Origin: Liolophura sinensis
Lineage: Eukaryota; Mollusca; Polyplacophora; Chitonida; Chitonidae
Direction: 5' to 3'
Assembly: GCF_032854445.1 (NCBI RefSeq)
Contig: NC_088306.1
Coordinates: 27,439,764 to 27,499,763, forward strand
Length of the DNA stretch: 60,000 nt
Below are positions 1 through 12,185 of this stretch, in pieces. The position numbers and the translations under genes were made by a program. The notes beneath the pieces are model-generated. The model made no database searches, was not told the DNA's origin, and was given only the letters and a program-made list of their open reading frames with translations. How positions within the stretch are numbered: the stretch's first letter is position 1; each line of letters begins with the position of its first letter.

Positions 1-873
1 ATACTTGGTGGTCTTGCGATGATCAGATAGATGAGATTACGTGGACCACTGCTTGACTGAGAACAGTTAGCATTCAAAAAATAAGCTTGCACGTGGTAAA
101 TGACCGAGAGAGTCGTTGTGAATTATCAAGACGTTTAACTCAGTCACCTTATGTATAAACTTTAGAAATCGGCTCGAGCTATGAATATGTAAGTTTATAT
201 TGCCTAGTTACGACTGGAATATAGCTAGGAATTCTGAACACTACGCCACTACACAAAACGAACACAAAAGTTTATTGTTGCTGTCCGACTCGAAGTAATC
301 TGATGGAAGAAAAAAAAACTGCTGTGAGCCAGGGTGTATAAAGTATCTCCTTTATGTACGACCCGACCTGAGGTATGGCGTAACAGTCAGCCTCAAAGTA
401 GAGACAGAACAACAAAATGTATGAGTTAACGCCTGAGATGGCAAAGACAATGCCTGTGCGCAGCTTGATCGTCAACATATCCCTGTGTATTTATATATGT
501 GGTCGCGTATACGACATACGAGCTGAAGGCCAGGCAATCGAGGTGTGCAGCAATACCTGTAGGCCTTTATATATATACATGGGTCACACATAGGGAATAC
601 AGGTCATATCGCCTAACAGCCAAATTAAGTCGAATCATCTAATACCGTAGGTCGAATCGTCTACCGTCAGGTCGCCTAAGAATATAGGCTAAGCAGTGGA
701 TATTTTGGATTACAGTGGTGTGATATTCGGTTAACGAGAACCGTCAATGCGGAATGGAACTTGCTGGACTTTTGTTGGAGTTGTGATTCTAGAATTCTTC
801 GATTCATGTAGATACTGGTATTGGTAGAAATTTCTATACACAACACGACAAAAATCACGTTGTAACTGAATTG

Positions 874-874
<1 letters not shown>

Positions 875-949
<75 letters not shown>
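875..949. repeat. (TA)n microsatellite
   Basis: About 37 uninterrupted TA units. The counterpart in the duplicated segment is at 37,687-37,770. Confidence 0.95.
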
Positions 950-951
<2 letters not shown>

Positions 952-1689
952 TGCTAGAAATTGAAAAATTGAGGACAAATTGATAGGAATTTCCCCTCCC
1001 AACATACCCTCCCCCTCCCCCACCGTCCTAAAATAAACCACCCGCCCTCTCTGAATCACTCCTAGACCCCCACCTGCTGATTTATTTTCTCACACCCTCA
1101 CTAGCCTCCTGTTTTTGTCTTCTCGTGCAGACACTAGCAGGAGTTACGATATACCTATTTACACCTATCAAACACCACGTGCAATACATTAATGAATGTT
1201 ACATACATTTTAGACAGGTTACCTTCGATTTTGATTTGATTCCATTAAATCAACTGGATCACATATCACTGTGAGAGATTTCCTCGATTTCATTGAGTCT
1301 AGCGCTTGGATCATTTCCTGTAAAACTACCACGCCTTGACGCTAATAATGTATACATGCACATTGTGAGAAGAGAGCATGATGTGCGGGAAAAATACATT
1401 TTACAGAGGCTCTCTTTAATGACTCTCAAAAATACACCACAATCGCCGTTGGAGGGATCTATCTAGGTCACGCGATGTCGGCGATCTCGGCGAGACAGAT
1501 GGAAGCTCTCGCAAACTACTGCAGCTGAAAGAGGTGATTTTACGTTAGCTGCCAGAGGCGACGTCTAGTCGACAGACAAATGTGTATTAAAGCTAACAAC
1601 TATCGTATATATATTTTATATACGTTGGTTTCCACCTGTGTCGCCGATATCTGCGTGAACTCGCGAGACCCCTTCCACCAGGAATGGAC

Positions 1690-1850
1690 ACGTCACAAGT
1701 GGGACAATATATATGGTCACGTCACATGTGGGACAATATATATGGTGTGCACATGGGTGCGTCACATGTGGGACAACATATATGGTGTGCACATTGGCAC
1801 GTCACATGTGGGACAATATATATGGTGTGCACATGGGCACGTCACAGATA
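1690..1850. repeat. 40-bp minisatellite, about 4 units
   Basis: Tandem units containing GTCACATGTGGGACAATATA followed by a GGTGTGCACA-type segment. The same array occurs at about 38,515-38,680 in copy 3 and, inverted, at about 33,870-33,990 in copy 2. It therefore predates the duplications. ORFs through it are fortuitous. Confidence 0.85.
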
Positions 1851-4800
1851 ATGGTAGATTTATCCGGACTTTATCCAGTTCTCCATTACATACAAACCTC
1901 ACCGCCTTACTAACGACAAAAAGTTCTTGAGAATGACATAAAACACAATCAAATAAATAAACTACTGTCTTATGTTAATGAAGAATTCGTATCCACTTCT
2001 TCGGTACTTTTAGGTCTCTGAACTTGATATGGAATTAAAGACAGAAATAGAGTAAGTATTTTCAAGTTTAGAAATAGATCAAAACATATGTACGTATTCC
2101 CAAGACACAAAAGAAGTGTATTTTTACAAACATAAAACGGAGATACTAATGAGAAAAAGCACCCATTAAAACCCATTAATATTTGTCGCTGTTGTTGTTG
2201 ACATGCTCCCTTAAATATAGATAATGTTAAAACTGAGAATTTAGTTTCCGGTTATCTCAAAGCTTTCCAAATTGTGTAAGGTGGCTAATAGGGTTTTCTT
2301 TTCAGTACGCAACCAAATTTACGCTACAGTGTGGATTTGTGTGAAGAAGAAATGAATTATCTTAAGGCCAGGAAGTTGAAAACTATGACAGGAATGGGCT
2401 GTTTACTTGGCGGAAGGGGGCCGAAAACCATTGAAGAGGTACATGACGATTTTGTATGTTATAACGTGATTAAATTTAATTACGCGTTGTCGAAGGAAAT
2501 TCTGATCGAGTGGAATGTACAGCGCGTCACGGATTGTTTTCATTATGGAGCTTGTAAACGGGCATGCGGGTAATTTGTAATATAAGCCAATCAGAATTAA
2601 CTGATATCAACGCTTTGCCGCTCCACATGTTTTAAAGTTGTGGCATTGTGAACATTTCAGCTGTAGCCCCTAAGCTGTCTTCCAGGATGTCAGTCACACG
2701 CGAGTAAAATCAGACACTTTGTCCTTGTACTAGACAACTCCGCTCAGTAATATAATCCTGCAAAACAACAGGTCATATAACCAGGGTATAGTTCATTCAC
2801 AACAGACCACACGCCTTCATGTGAATTGTCTTCAAATGACAGAACTGACACATGAACAGCGGTCTACATGTCTGATTATCTGCAAATATTGAGTGGGATA
2901 ATTCTGACCGAAACAACCCCAAATGTGTCGGACTGACGGCAGAGAACATTTACCGCTCTTCACAGGCGCATTGAATCTTCCCAAGCATAAATCAACGTCA
3001 ACCGTGTGGTCTCGCCGAAAAAAAAGGGTCCATGGCAGTCACGTCTGTTCAGGAAGATTTAATAGCTAAAGATGTTCCTTACCAGCAGCCCGACATATTT
3101 GGGGCTGTTTCTCTCCGTAACTCTCGCAACAGCGTTGTTTGATAAGATTTACCCAACTCCGCAAGGATACCTGCAAATCTCGATAGAAAGAAATCAACAA
3201 AAAATGAAAAAAAAAAAACCGAATCAGAGTGTCTATTTCATCAGATAAGCTCTATCTGCGTCAGGATACAGCCAGTCGTGTGCAGGATTGTGCGATTCAA
3301 ATACGACATCCCTCCCAAGTACATTCCTATTTTAGAATGCGTGTTCTTCTGGATTGCTCATACTGGAAATCAACATTTACACAAACCTATGAGATCTGCA
3401 GATATGTCACGAGAGGCACGGGATTCTGAGAATTGTATAACAGGGATAAGAGACTGAGAAATCACTATCACTATAAGTATACTCACGAGTTATGGGCTGA
3501 CCTGACCAATTCATTTTTATATTGGGATATACCAAAATAAATAATAATCGGGAGCAACTCAGCCAGCAAGGTTCTTACATTGATAATAATTAATCAATCT
3601 ATAAATCGATCGTTGTATTTCAGGTGCCGACTGTAGCCGTGCTGGAGTCAGGGTGGGGGTTTCTGGGTTACGGTGGCCTATAGCGGTGTCTCTACAGCTC
3701 TGCAAGAAACAGATGTGCTGGACTGTGTCACTTACACATGTGGACTGTCAATGTCATGTTGGTAAGATCTTATAACTTCACGCTCGGCGAACTTCTTTAA
3801 TATTTCAGGGTTTTTTTTCTCCTTCGTTTTCAAAATGGGGTTTTTGTATGTAATGAAATGTAACACTTATATAAAAGTGATCCCTGGAGAAAAGTTGCAT
3901 TTGCTGACTTTTTGGCACTAGCATATGCAATTTTTAGTGCAAAGATGAGCTTTGTAAAGCTGGGGAAAATTAATGTCTGTACACACTTTGACGTGCAGTG
4001 GAATGTTTTCAGAATTAACCGATGAGCAAAGGTTCTTGCGCGGCTTTCAGACTTAACGCATCAACCCTCTAGTGATCATAGAAATGTTTTCAGGGTCACC
4101 CTGACCGCATATCTGTTTTTCTGATAAGCCATTAAACCTTAACCAACTGAAAAGCAAATGTGTAATATCAAAATGGTAAATTGACCTTCGACATCTGAGA
4201 TTTGAATACGTTCCTGTAGAAAGTAGCCCGCTTTGAAGTTGACGTCACGATAACCAGTAGCATGATCACGATTTTAACTGCTCGATCTGTTCAATATGTT
4301 AGGAGGTGCAAAAGACGAAATGGGCGAATTTCACGTTCTGCAATTAACATTCTTAAACGAGCTTTTGTAACTTCGTGGCTAAAAGAGTCAAAACAAGTCG
4401 AAATGAGTATGTGTTGATCTGTGTGAACAGTATGAAAATCACAAACTGGCGGCGGTCAATATGGCGTCTGTGCTATGATACATACTTTTTTCTTTCTCTG
4501 TTTGTGTAAATGTTGGTTTCTAGTGTCAGTCACAGTGGGATTTGACAAAATCTTTGCTCACCGTGCTAAATTTCCGTGTTGTTCCGAAACGTGTGTGTTT
4601 GAATGAAGCTTTAAGTAAAAGAGACTATACCTGGTCAAGGCAAGAGTTTTGTTGTCATTTTAGAATAGCCCAAATAATTACCTTCACAAAGTACCAGCCT
4701 GGTCTGTTCGCGGTTTACATAAAAAAATCGGTAATAATACCCTAAAATTTATAAAGTATGTAGCGTTATAACTTTTTCAAACCTTAGAAGCATTTTAACA

Positions 4801-5982
4801 CGATACATAGTACAGATACGAGTCTATAATTTACTGAGAGGCAGTGATTTGAGCCATATAAATACTGTTATTGTTAAATGCAGATAATTTGATTTGATTT
4901 TTGTCCAAAATCTCTGGCATACTCTCTTTAATTTAATTTTTTGAATGTTTAATATTGTCATAGGTTTCTTCGGTTTAATTGAAAGATATTTTTCCCCATA
5001 TTAAATTGTCAGGTTATTATCGACATTGTACTCGCATCCGAAGTGGCCAAAGTTGTCTCTGAAAGAATTTCAGGTAGAGCTAAAACAGAACATTGACGCG
5101 AAAACTTGATGGGAATGCAGCAAGTGAGTCGGTACATCAGCGCCATGATGGAAAAATGGCACAACGGCCAGCCAATCAGCTTCACGGATTTCTTTGGAAA
5201 CACTAATTAAAAAGATGTAAGTAAAAGGGAGGCAATTGATGTTGGATTGGGTGGTCTGATATGTAAAACCAGATTTGTTTAATGTTACAGGCATGATTAC
5301 AATTTTGAAAACGGTTGTTTGAATGTATATTTTGACTGGGTTTATTGATGATACTAACAAAGTGGTCACCTCCGAAAGATTCTTCATGTTTTTGCTCTCT
5401 AATTCGTTACGTTTTTCTGTCTATCCTGTGTTAAACATCCCTTCTGTATAAGATTTTGTAAAGTTGGTTAAACTTTACAAAATAAGACTCTTACCAGGCA
5501 TGTACCTGGTACCAGAGGGAAGGAATTGTGATATGCCTATAGCGTCAATATCACTGACCCCGATGTATTCTTTGGTCTTTCAGAGAAAAGCTTGTACACT
5601 GACAGATCAACAGATAAAAATTGTGGATGGTAACATCCCAATGCCTCTGTATACGTGTGTACACGTGAAGAAGAATGTTTCTGCCAGAGCTTTTCAAGGT
5701 AAGACAAAAAAGGATGCAGCCTCATCACCACCTGTCCTCTCGGCCAGAATTTCAAACTTTCATCAGTAAATCTCATACCTGACCAAAACTTAGACAATTT
5801 CCATCATTTTGATACCAAGCATGCACCTGTACACCAACAACGGAAGGCTGGAAGCAAGAAAAGACTTCACACCCTAAAATACACAGAATTACATTCGTTC
5901 CTCCCGAAAAAACGGAAGTTCTAATGGGGGCCTGTGTCCATCTTGATCATGCAACATAAGGTGACAGGCCAAGATTTAGGTT

Positions 5983-6009
5983 TGAATGAATGAATGAATG
6001 AATGAATGC
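5983..6009. repeat. (GAAT)n microsatellite
   Basis: Six or so GAAT units. An inverted counterpart (ATTC units) lies at 28,497-28,527 in copy 2, in the same intron. Confidence 0.9.
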
Positions 6010-6103
6010 TAGGGATTTAACCATGTCTTAAGAATTTTCGACCTTACGACGGCGAGGTGTCATTTGGTCTTTTAATACTGTGTCTTCTTGCGGCAAGGCG
6101 AGT

Positions 6104-6345
6104 CCATGACGCCAAAGTGCTGTTGCCACTGAAGTGTCATGTCGAAGACACCAGACATGACATCTCACCTAGTCACATTGTAAGGGTACCGGGGCAACCA
6201 TTTCTTTTCCCTTGCTGAGTGCTGAGCGCCAAGTGAGACAGCAAGCAGTACCATTTTTAAAGTCTTTGGTATGACCCGACACGGGATTGATCCCGGATCT
6301 CCCGACTTCGGGCAGGAAGCACTAACCATTAGGCCACCGAAGCGG
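6104..6345 (-). repeat. tRNA-derived SINE-like repeat
   Basis: On the minus strand the sequence from about 6345 to 6277 resembles a tRNA. It has an A box in GTGGCCTAATGGTTAG and a B box in GGGATCAATCCC. It is followed by a body containing a CTGAGCGCCAAGTGAGACAG segment. A diverged copy lies at 28,150-28,465 in the equivalent intron of copy 2, so it predates the inverted duplication. It is not a functional tRNA: the acceptor arm is not closed. Confidence 0.65.
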
Positions 6346-6819
6346 TCTATTGTATCTGATGTCATGCCTTCTCTGAGGAAGCACTAGAACTATATCAGCC
6401 ATTAGAGTGACCCGATACAAGAAGACGCTTAACAAGTTTTATGGAAGCAGCCCTCATCGCCAGTTATTTCAATAGGGCTATTTTGTTGACTACGTTACAA
6501 TACCATGACATGTTACTTTGCAGAATGGATTGAGTTCAGTCCTTTTGAGATAGGAATGGCGAAGTTTGAAGAGCGAGTATTTCTGTAGTAAGTTCTTCAT
6601 GGGCAAGTTGGCGAAGAAGTACGACGAACCCCCACTTCACTTTTTACAAGGTCAGTCCTAGGGTTTTGTTTTCAAAATCTGAAGTTATTCTGGAGTGTAT
6701 TTTAACCTTGTAAAAATGTTGCAATGCGAGAGGTTCTGATGAGGTTTTTCCCCGTGGGGTGGGGCAAAGCGAGTCTATTTGGACAACTTTCAGCAGATAT
6801 TTGATGTCATTATTTCTTC

Positions 6820-7110
6820 TCTCTACACTAAAAAAAGAATAATTCTGTTAAATTAAACAGAAAGTCTGTTGTCTGAGTGATTCGAGAATATATTCTATCT
6901 GTCATTTCAACAGATTATTCTGCTAAATATAAACACACACACTACTATTGCAAAACACATCTATTACTTCAACATACAGATTCTATTAGATTAACAAGAT
7001 ATTATGTTGAAAATGACACATTATTATGTTATAATAACAGACTACATCGTAGCATCACTTAGACAACAGACCTTCTGTTAAAATTAACAGATTAATTTTT
7101 GAGCGTATAT
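6820..7110. other. AT-rich tract of short inverted CTGTT/AACAG words
   Basis: CTGTTAAA and TTAACAG words recur about every 20-35 bases with no clear period. The homologous position in copy 2 (about 27,700-27,790) is much shorter. It probably expanded locally beside the retroelement insertion. No gene seen. Confidence 0.4.
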
Positions 7111-7212
7111 TTATGGCATTTAAAGTATGGCAAGATTTGATTACAGTATGGTAGGGTCTGAAAAGAGAGCACAGTATCACAAAGTCATGTTTCTGTGCTT
7201 CTGGGGTAAATA

Positions 7213-7220
7213 TGTAACAC

Positions 7221-7294
<74 letters not shown>

Positions 7295-7417
7295 ATATAT
7301 ACACACAACAGAGAGTTAGCGGAAACGGACTACCAAATTTAATAATATATTCAACGTATGTGTATATTTAAGAAAAAGACAAATGTACAGATGGGGGCAC
7401 TACAACACTGCCTTACA
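7213..7417 (-). repeat. 3' LTR of the Gypsy-like element
   Basis: Starts TGTAACACCGGATATA and ends GGGGGCACTACAACACTGCCTTACA-type sequence, with a long TA expansion inside. Its outer 20-30 bp match the right LTR, but the middle differs, so one LTR was altered after insertion. The adjacent minus-strand sequence GACGGGGTGGA could be the polypurine tract. Confidence 0.7.
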
Positions 7418-8102
7418 TCCACCCCGTCTGAAATGAATGTCGTCCCGACATTACAGTTTCTATTAGACAAATACAGAAAATAGGTCACTAGATTACAATG
7501 GCTGATACCACGTGATCGCAAAGATGGGTAGAATTATTTTCTTTAAAACTATTATACTTGGATACCTTGCAGAACTGTAAACATGTTGGCCAAACGAGTT
7601 ACAAATGTTCCTTCAAATAGTTACACATCATAAAGCGATCAACAATTACATACAATAAGACAGTATACAGGTCTGCATCACTATTGTCTATTCTAAGTGT
7701 AACCAAAACACATGTTACCACTTCAGTTCCACGTGTTGCAGACTTTAACCTGTTCTACTCCTATAGTAGCAGACATTCTGTATATTGTGATAGAACACAG
7801 TAGTTCAGACTACATATTGGGTATATTACACCTCATATTACCAAGTCATACTGACAAATGGCAAACATTAATACAGGAAACAGGTAAACGTTTGCAAACT
7901 CTCGCACACAAATGCATGGATCACTACAAGGCACATCCACCCCTTTAAGGAGATCAATTTAATACTCTTTTTTGTGGGATCTACACCATATGGGAGACGT
8001 GCAGGAGTCTTCCGAATCCTGTGAGAGTGACGTAGTGGAGGTTCTGCATCTGTAGTCGTTGCGGTATCCTCCGAGATTGTTGGCTGAAAATCAGGATTAG
8101 AG

Positions 8103-10170
8103 TCATCTTCGCACTGATTCCACTGTGCGAGAGCCCCCTGGCCGAAACGGTGGTACTAAGGGGTTCAGCTCAGTCATCGGATATGTGCGAAAGAAATATT
8201 CCTCTTCATCCAACGAGTCTGATGAATAATCCTGGTCTGTGCGCTGCACATGCGGCTCACGGTGTTTCTGTCGACTTGGTTTAGGCTTGCTGGGGACTGG
8301 AACAGAAACAGGTAAGTAATCGCAAGGCAAGAGCATATTTCGGTGAAGAACTTTCTGCCTCCCATCACCATTCTCTGGTTTGATACGGTACACTGGGGCT
8401 TCATCTCCAATCTGTTTCACCACGACATGGATGCTCCTCTCCCAGTGTTTTCTCAGCTTTCCCGGTCCTCCACGTCGAGACATATTCCGCTCTAGCACAC
8501 GGTCACCTGGTCTCAAAACGCGCCGCTGCTCGATGGATTCGTCTCCTGGCCTCACTATACGCTTTCTGCATTCCATCCCTGCCAGTCTGCAACAGTAGCT
8601 GGTCCTGTTCCTTGTTCTGATTGACCAACCCCCAAATACTAGGTCGATTGGTAATCGAGGCGATCGTCCAAAAGTAGATAGAAAGGTGCAAATCTTGTCG
8701 AGTCGTTTCGAGTACAGTTGTACGCATGTACCATCTTATTTAGGTGGCGTGCCCAGTCAGACTTCGGTCAGACTGCTGTGTGATTCGAGGAGAGTTCGAA
8801 CCATGTTGAGAATTGTTCTATTCATCCTCTCTACCTGGCCATTTCCCTGGGGATGGTAAAGGGTAGTTCGAGACTTTATCACCCCACAAAGTCTTTCCAG
8901 ATGCCAGAACAGCCCGTTCTCGAACTCACCTCTCTGGTCATGGTAGATTCGCTAAGGAAGCCCAAATCGCAAAATGTAGTTATTGAAGAGACGTTCAGCC
9001 GCTGTCTTAGCACTCTTGTTCTTTGTAGGGTATGCTTGAACATCAGAGACCGCTTTGCTCTTTTCTAGATGCAAGAAGTCCAACGCAACTATTTGGAATG
9101 GAGCTGTGGTAGATATTGGCTGGAGTGGAGCTCTAGTTGGTCTACTAGATGGCTTGTTCTTTAGGCAGTTATATTGGTTGTTCACGTAGTGACTAATGTC
9201 TCGGATCGTAGAACCTATCTCGAACCAATTCCAACGTCTTTTCAGCACCTGAGTGACCCATTTCTTCATGCAGTTCCTTGTATATAAGGGGCTTATACTT
9301 TGCATGAAGTACCAACTATTTGTGGATGTTGCCTGAGGGGACTCACATGTGAGTCCTATTCAGCAGATCATGATCATCCACTTTAAGACGTTATTCTTCC
9401 CTGAGCAAGCACTTCACTCCATGTGAAATGTCATTGCCGGACTTAACCTTGGGTGATCCCTTTAGTTTCAGGTAAGTTCCTATGTCTGGGTCGTTTTGCT
9501 GAGCGTTTCTGATGCTTTCCTTTGTCTTGGCACACAAGGTATTCACTGAGTTGCGAACCAAACCCAGTTTATCCGTGTTCACCACTTGCGGATCATTGGT
9601 GATGGCACTGATCCATGGAGCCAGTTCATGGGACTGAGCTCGAACAGCTTTGACAACTGCACTTATCGTATCAGGAGACATCTCTTCTGAGCAGGAGCAG
9701 ATGAATTCGTCAATGTCAGTTAGCATCCTAGACAATCCATCGGCGTCCCCATTTGACTTTCCTGGACGATATCGCACCACAAAGCTGTAATCAGTAAGTT
9801 CAGAAACCCATCGTTGTCAAGTTGCATGTGATTTGGCTCACGTTAACGTATAGGTGAAAGGATTATTATCGCTGTATACAGTTGTGTGACAAGTATAGTA
9901 CAGGTAATCCCTAAAGTCATCGCCCAATTTAATGCCAGAAACTCGAGTTTACCCGAGTGTAGATGGTGTCGTTGCTCAGATGGGCTCAGTGTTCTTTATC
10001 CATAGCCTATGGCACGTAGATTACCTCTTCCTTGGTCCTGGTAAAGTACAGCTCCTAATCCTTCTGATGATGCATCTGTATGCAGAATGAAGGGTTTTCC
10101 AAAGTCTGGATACGTCATTACCGTTTCCTTCGACAAGGCGTCTACCAGTTCTTCCAGAACCTGTTGATGA
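8103..10170 (-). pseudogene. Gypsy pol remnant: RNase H, integrase and tail
   Basis: From 5' to 3' on the minus strand there is an RNase H segment with a DASSEGLGAVLYQ motif (about 10,070) ending in RYRPGKSNGDADGLSR (about 9,740). Next comes an integrase region with a core start near FQIVALDF (about 9,080) and a catalytic-Glu motif NGQVERMNRT (about 8,850). Last is the post-integrase domain with LRPGDRVLERN and VLHRNMLLPCD (about 8,520-8,320). Stops and frame changes separate the parts. The reverse-transcriptase palm is not present. The residues are typical of metazoan Gypsy elements; the assignment is from motifs only. Confidence 0.85.
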
Positions 10171-10370
10171 CAGTCAGTCCAAATTACTGAGCTATTTGAA
10201 GGGGCTTATCCAGATGATCGCCGATTCACTTTAGTTCGAACCCTTCGCTTAGTCACACTGGATGTTTCTGCCGATACTTTAGCATTTAACAGATCCGACT
10301 CCTCATTAAGCATCTCCATGACTTGACGTTTCTGTTCTGCGGAGATCCGCATTTTTTCATTTCGTGACGA

Positions 10371-11144
10371 TTAAGCGTCGCTCTGCAGTCCTGTCAAAAC
10401 TGCCCTTTGAAACATTTGTTGAACTAATGTACTGTCATAGCTAACAGCCATCTCCCCCTGAGAAGCAAACAATATCTTCTGTCGTAAGTCCATCATCCTA
10501 ATTAAGAATGCTTGTGGATCTTCCTTACTTCCCTCAGCTCCAGCACACAGCTGTTGATAAAGTTCAGTTGAGCTCTTCTCTCTGTAGTACGCACGAAGAA
10601 TTCTTCGCAGAGCTGATAAAGTCAAATGAGTCCTTCCTTCTAGGTAGCTTCTGAGCCCAAGCCCTGGGACAATTGCTCGGAGTACAGCCTGAACGACTTC
10701 AGCTTCACTGTGGCCTTGTGCACACCCTTGTTCAATTTGTCTTATTAGACTGGTGAAACTCAGTCGGCCTTGTTGTGTTGGTTCATCAATCTGACCTCCA
10801 AGCTTAAACTCACGCTTCCATATAGGTGTCACTATAGGTGCATCAGGCCTTGAAGGAATGATTTGCTTTTCTGGTTCATTAGGATCGGATTTGCCTGTCT
10901 TACTTTGTTTCTTACCAACCGATTCGAAATAAGACTGTGCTGTTAAAAGACTTGCCATTCCTCCATCCTCCTTCGTAGCTTCAGCAACCATGTATTTGTT
11001 AAGCAGCTGTACTAAAGAAGGCTTTCCTAATTCCGCCGTATACTTATCAGAAACTGTCAGTTTTTGCAACAGTCCAATAAGCTCATCTGCTGACAAAGTA
11101 TAAAGCTTTTGTCTCACTGCATACTCCAACTCTAGGTCAGCCAT
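10371..11144 (-). CDS. Gypsy-like Gag protein
   Basis: An intact 257-codon reading frame begins MADLELEYAVRQ. Its C-terminal half resembles a retrotransposon capsid domain (for example the FTSLIRQIEQG, ILRAYYREKSS and DPQAFLIRMMDLRQKI stretches), which would pack the RNA into particles. No CCHC zinc knuckle is visible. The protein ends just where the missing protease and reverse-transcriptase region would start, so the 3' end may be truncated. It lies about 590 bases inside the 5' LTR. Confidence 0.75.
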   Translation of the reverse strand: MADLELEYAVRQKLYTLSADELIGLLQKLTVSDKYTAELGKPSLVQLLNKYMVAEATKEDGGMASLLTAQSYFESVGKKQSKTGKSDPNEPEKQIIPSRPDAPIVTPIWKREFKLGGQIDEPTQQGRLSFTSLIRQIEQGCAQGHSEAEVVQAVLRAIVPGLGLRSYLEGRTHLTLSALRRILRAYYREKSSTELYQQLCAGAEGSKEDPQAFLIRMMDLRQKILFASQGEMAVSYDSTLVQQMFQRAVLTGLQSDA

Positions 11145-11713
11145 TTTTCCTTAAGATGAAACTATTACAAATCTATCGTACTTACAGATATCCTAAAACA
11201 GCTAATAAATTGTATGACATATAATGCATCCAATTCAAAAGACTGACATCCTATGCGCTGCACAGTTTCTTACACAGTTTCTTACACAGTTTCTTAACAT
11301 GTAAACGAAATATCATGTCAACCAAATACTATGTCAACCAACAACAGTCTCAACACTCAGTAAGCATAGTAGTGCTGCAACCAACCTGCATGCCGCCTAA
11401 GAGTCCTTCCACTGTAGGTCTGATTTACTCAATGTGTATTGCAATGTCACAATGGCAATAACAATCTTCCAAAGTTTTTATAGGAATATCCTCTGATGCA
11501 CATAAAAGCTGTCTAGCTGCACACAGGTACATGTACATCATATGCACATTATCTGATGTCATTACGTCTCTTCAACTGATTTACCAGTCATACGTCTGTT
11601 CTGCCCCACCCTACGTATTGTCCTCTGTACTCATTTCGTCAATGTGCGCAATAGCTCAGTTGACTGTTTATCGCTGTACTCAGACAGACATCACTGCACT
11701 TATTCATTCCCAA

Positions 11714-11731
11714 ATCCCGGACAGGCCCCCA
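11714..11731 (-). promoter_or_regulatory. Primer-binding site, tRNA-Pro type
   Basis: Minus strand reads TGGGGGCCTGTCCGGGAT, two bases inside the LTR. It matches the classical tRNA-Pro primer site of retroviruses except for a CT/TC swap. Confidence 0.75.
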
Positions 11732-11733
11732 AA

Positions 11734-11848
11734 TGTAACACCGGATATATATATAAGAGAACGAGGCAGCTCATACACAAGCCACTGGATGTACAAGGCA
11801 TCATATATGGAAAATGTACAGATGGGGGCACTACAACACAGCCTTACA
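11734..11848 (-). repeat. 5' LTR of the Gypsy-like element
   Basis: About 115 bp from TGTAACACCGG to GCCTTACA. It is shorter than the left LTR because it lacks the TA expansion. Confidence 0.75.
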
Positions 11849-12089
11849 AATACATTTCTGGATGGTATTTCCCCAGAGGAAAATTTAGAGACTAGGATCT
11901 TTGAAACACCGTGTTGCTCATTATGCCAGTTGGATTCTTACTATGTAGCGTTTTAAATATTGTCTGCCTTTTTTCATTGGCACTAAAATTCACCGGAAAC
12001 CTCACAATAAAATGTCTTGCCCAGTTTCCCAGACAAATCTGGAGTTGGCTATTGTCATAATCAAACAACAAACTTATTCACTTCATTAC

Positions 12090-12185
12090 CTCATTTGGAT
12101 TTCTACACCATAATACTAGCCGTCATCGCATAAGCGAAATATTATTGTGTATTGCGTAAAACACCAATCAAATAAAATAAATATA
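12090..12185 (-). repeat. Interspersed repeat tail (TTTGATTGGTGTTTTACG type)
   Basis: Minus strand reads a TTGATTGGTGTTTTACGC word, then an aatatttcg/gacgg(c)tagtattatggtg segment. Relatives lie at 27,478-27,575 (copy 2, same intron), at 17,336-17,470, and as a short tail at 13,640-13,672. I associate this family with bivalves and other lophotrochozoans. Confidence 0.6.

Larger units (their letters stand above)
1..2013. other. 5' flank of cPLA2 copy 1, no gene seen
   Basis: This stretch holds no recognisable exon. It matches 37,229-38,839 closely, so it is the first copy of a tandemly duplicated segment. Base 1 corresponds almost exactly to the start-codon region of the copy 2 gene at 37,231. 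By analogy a minus-strand cPLA2 gene should begin just outside the left edge of the window, and 1-480 would be its upstream region. It contains a TA microsatellite and a 40-bp minisatellite. No C2-domain exons are present, unlike the copy 2 gene. Confidence 0.6.
7213..11848 (-). mobile_element. Decayed Ty3/Gypsy-like LTR retrotransposon
   Basis: Ends read TGTAACACCGG and CCTTACA. They are flanked on both sides by AATA, a 4-bp target duplication (7209-7212 and 11849-11852). Gag, RNase H, integrase and post-integrase remnants are all on the minus strand in the order expected for Gypsy. A tRNA-Pro-like primer site abuts the right LTR. The protease and reverse-transcriptase palm are missing, so the element has an internal deletion and cannot move by itself. 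It sits in a copy 1 intron and is absent from the matching intron of copy 2. Confidence 0.85.

Noticed and set aside
6277-6345. Functional tRNA gene
   Set aside because: A and B boxes are present but the cloverleaf does not close, and a SINE body follows. The similar segments at 13,800, 28,150 and 56,161 fail for the same reasons.
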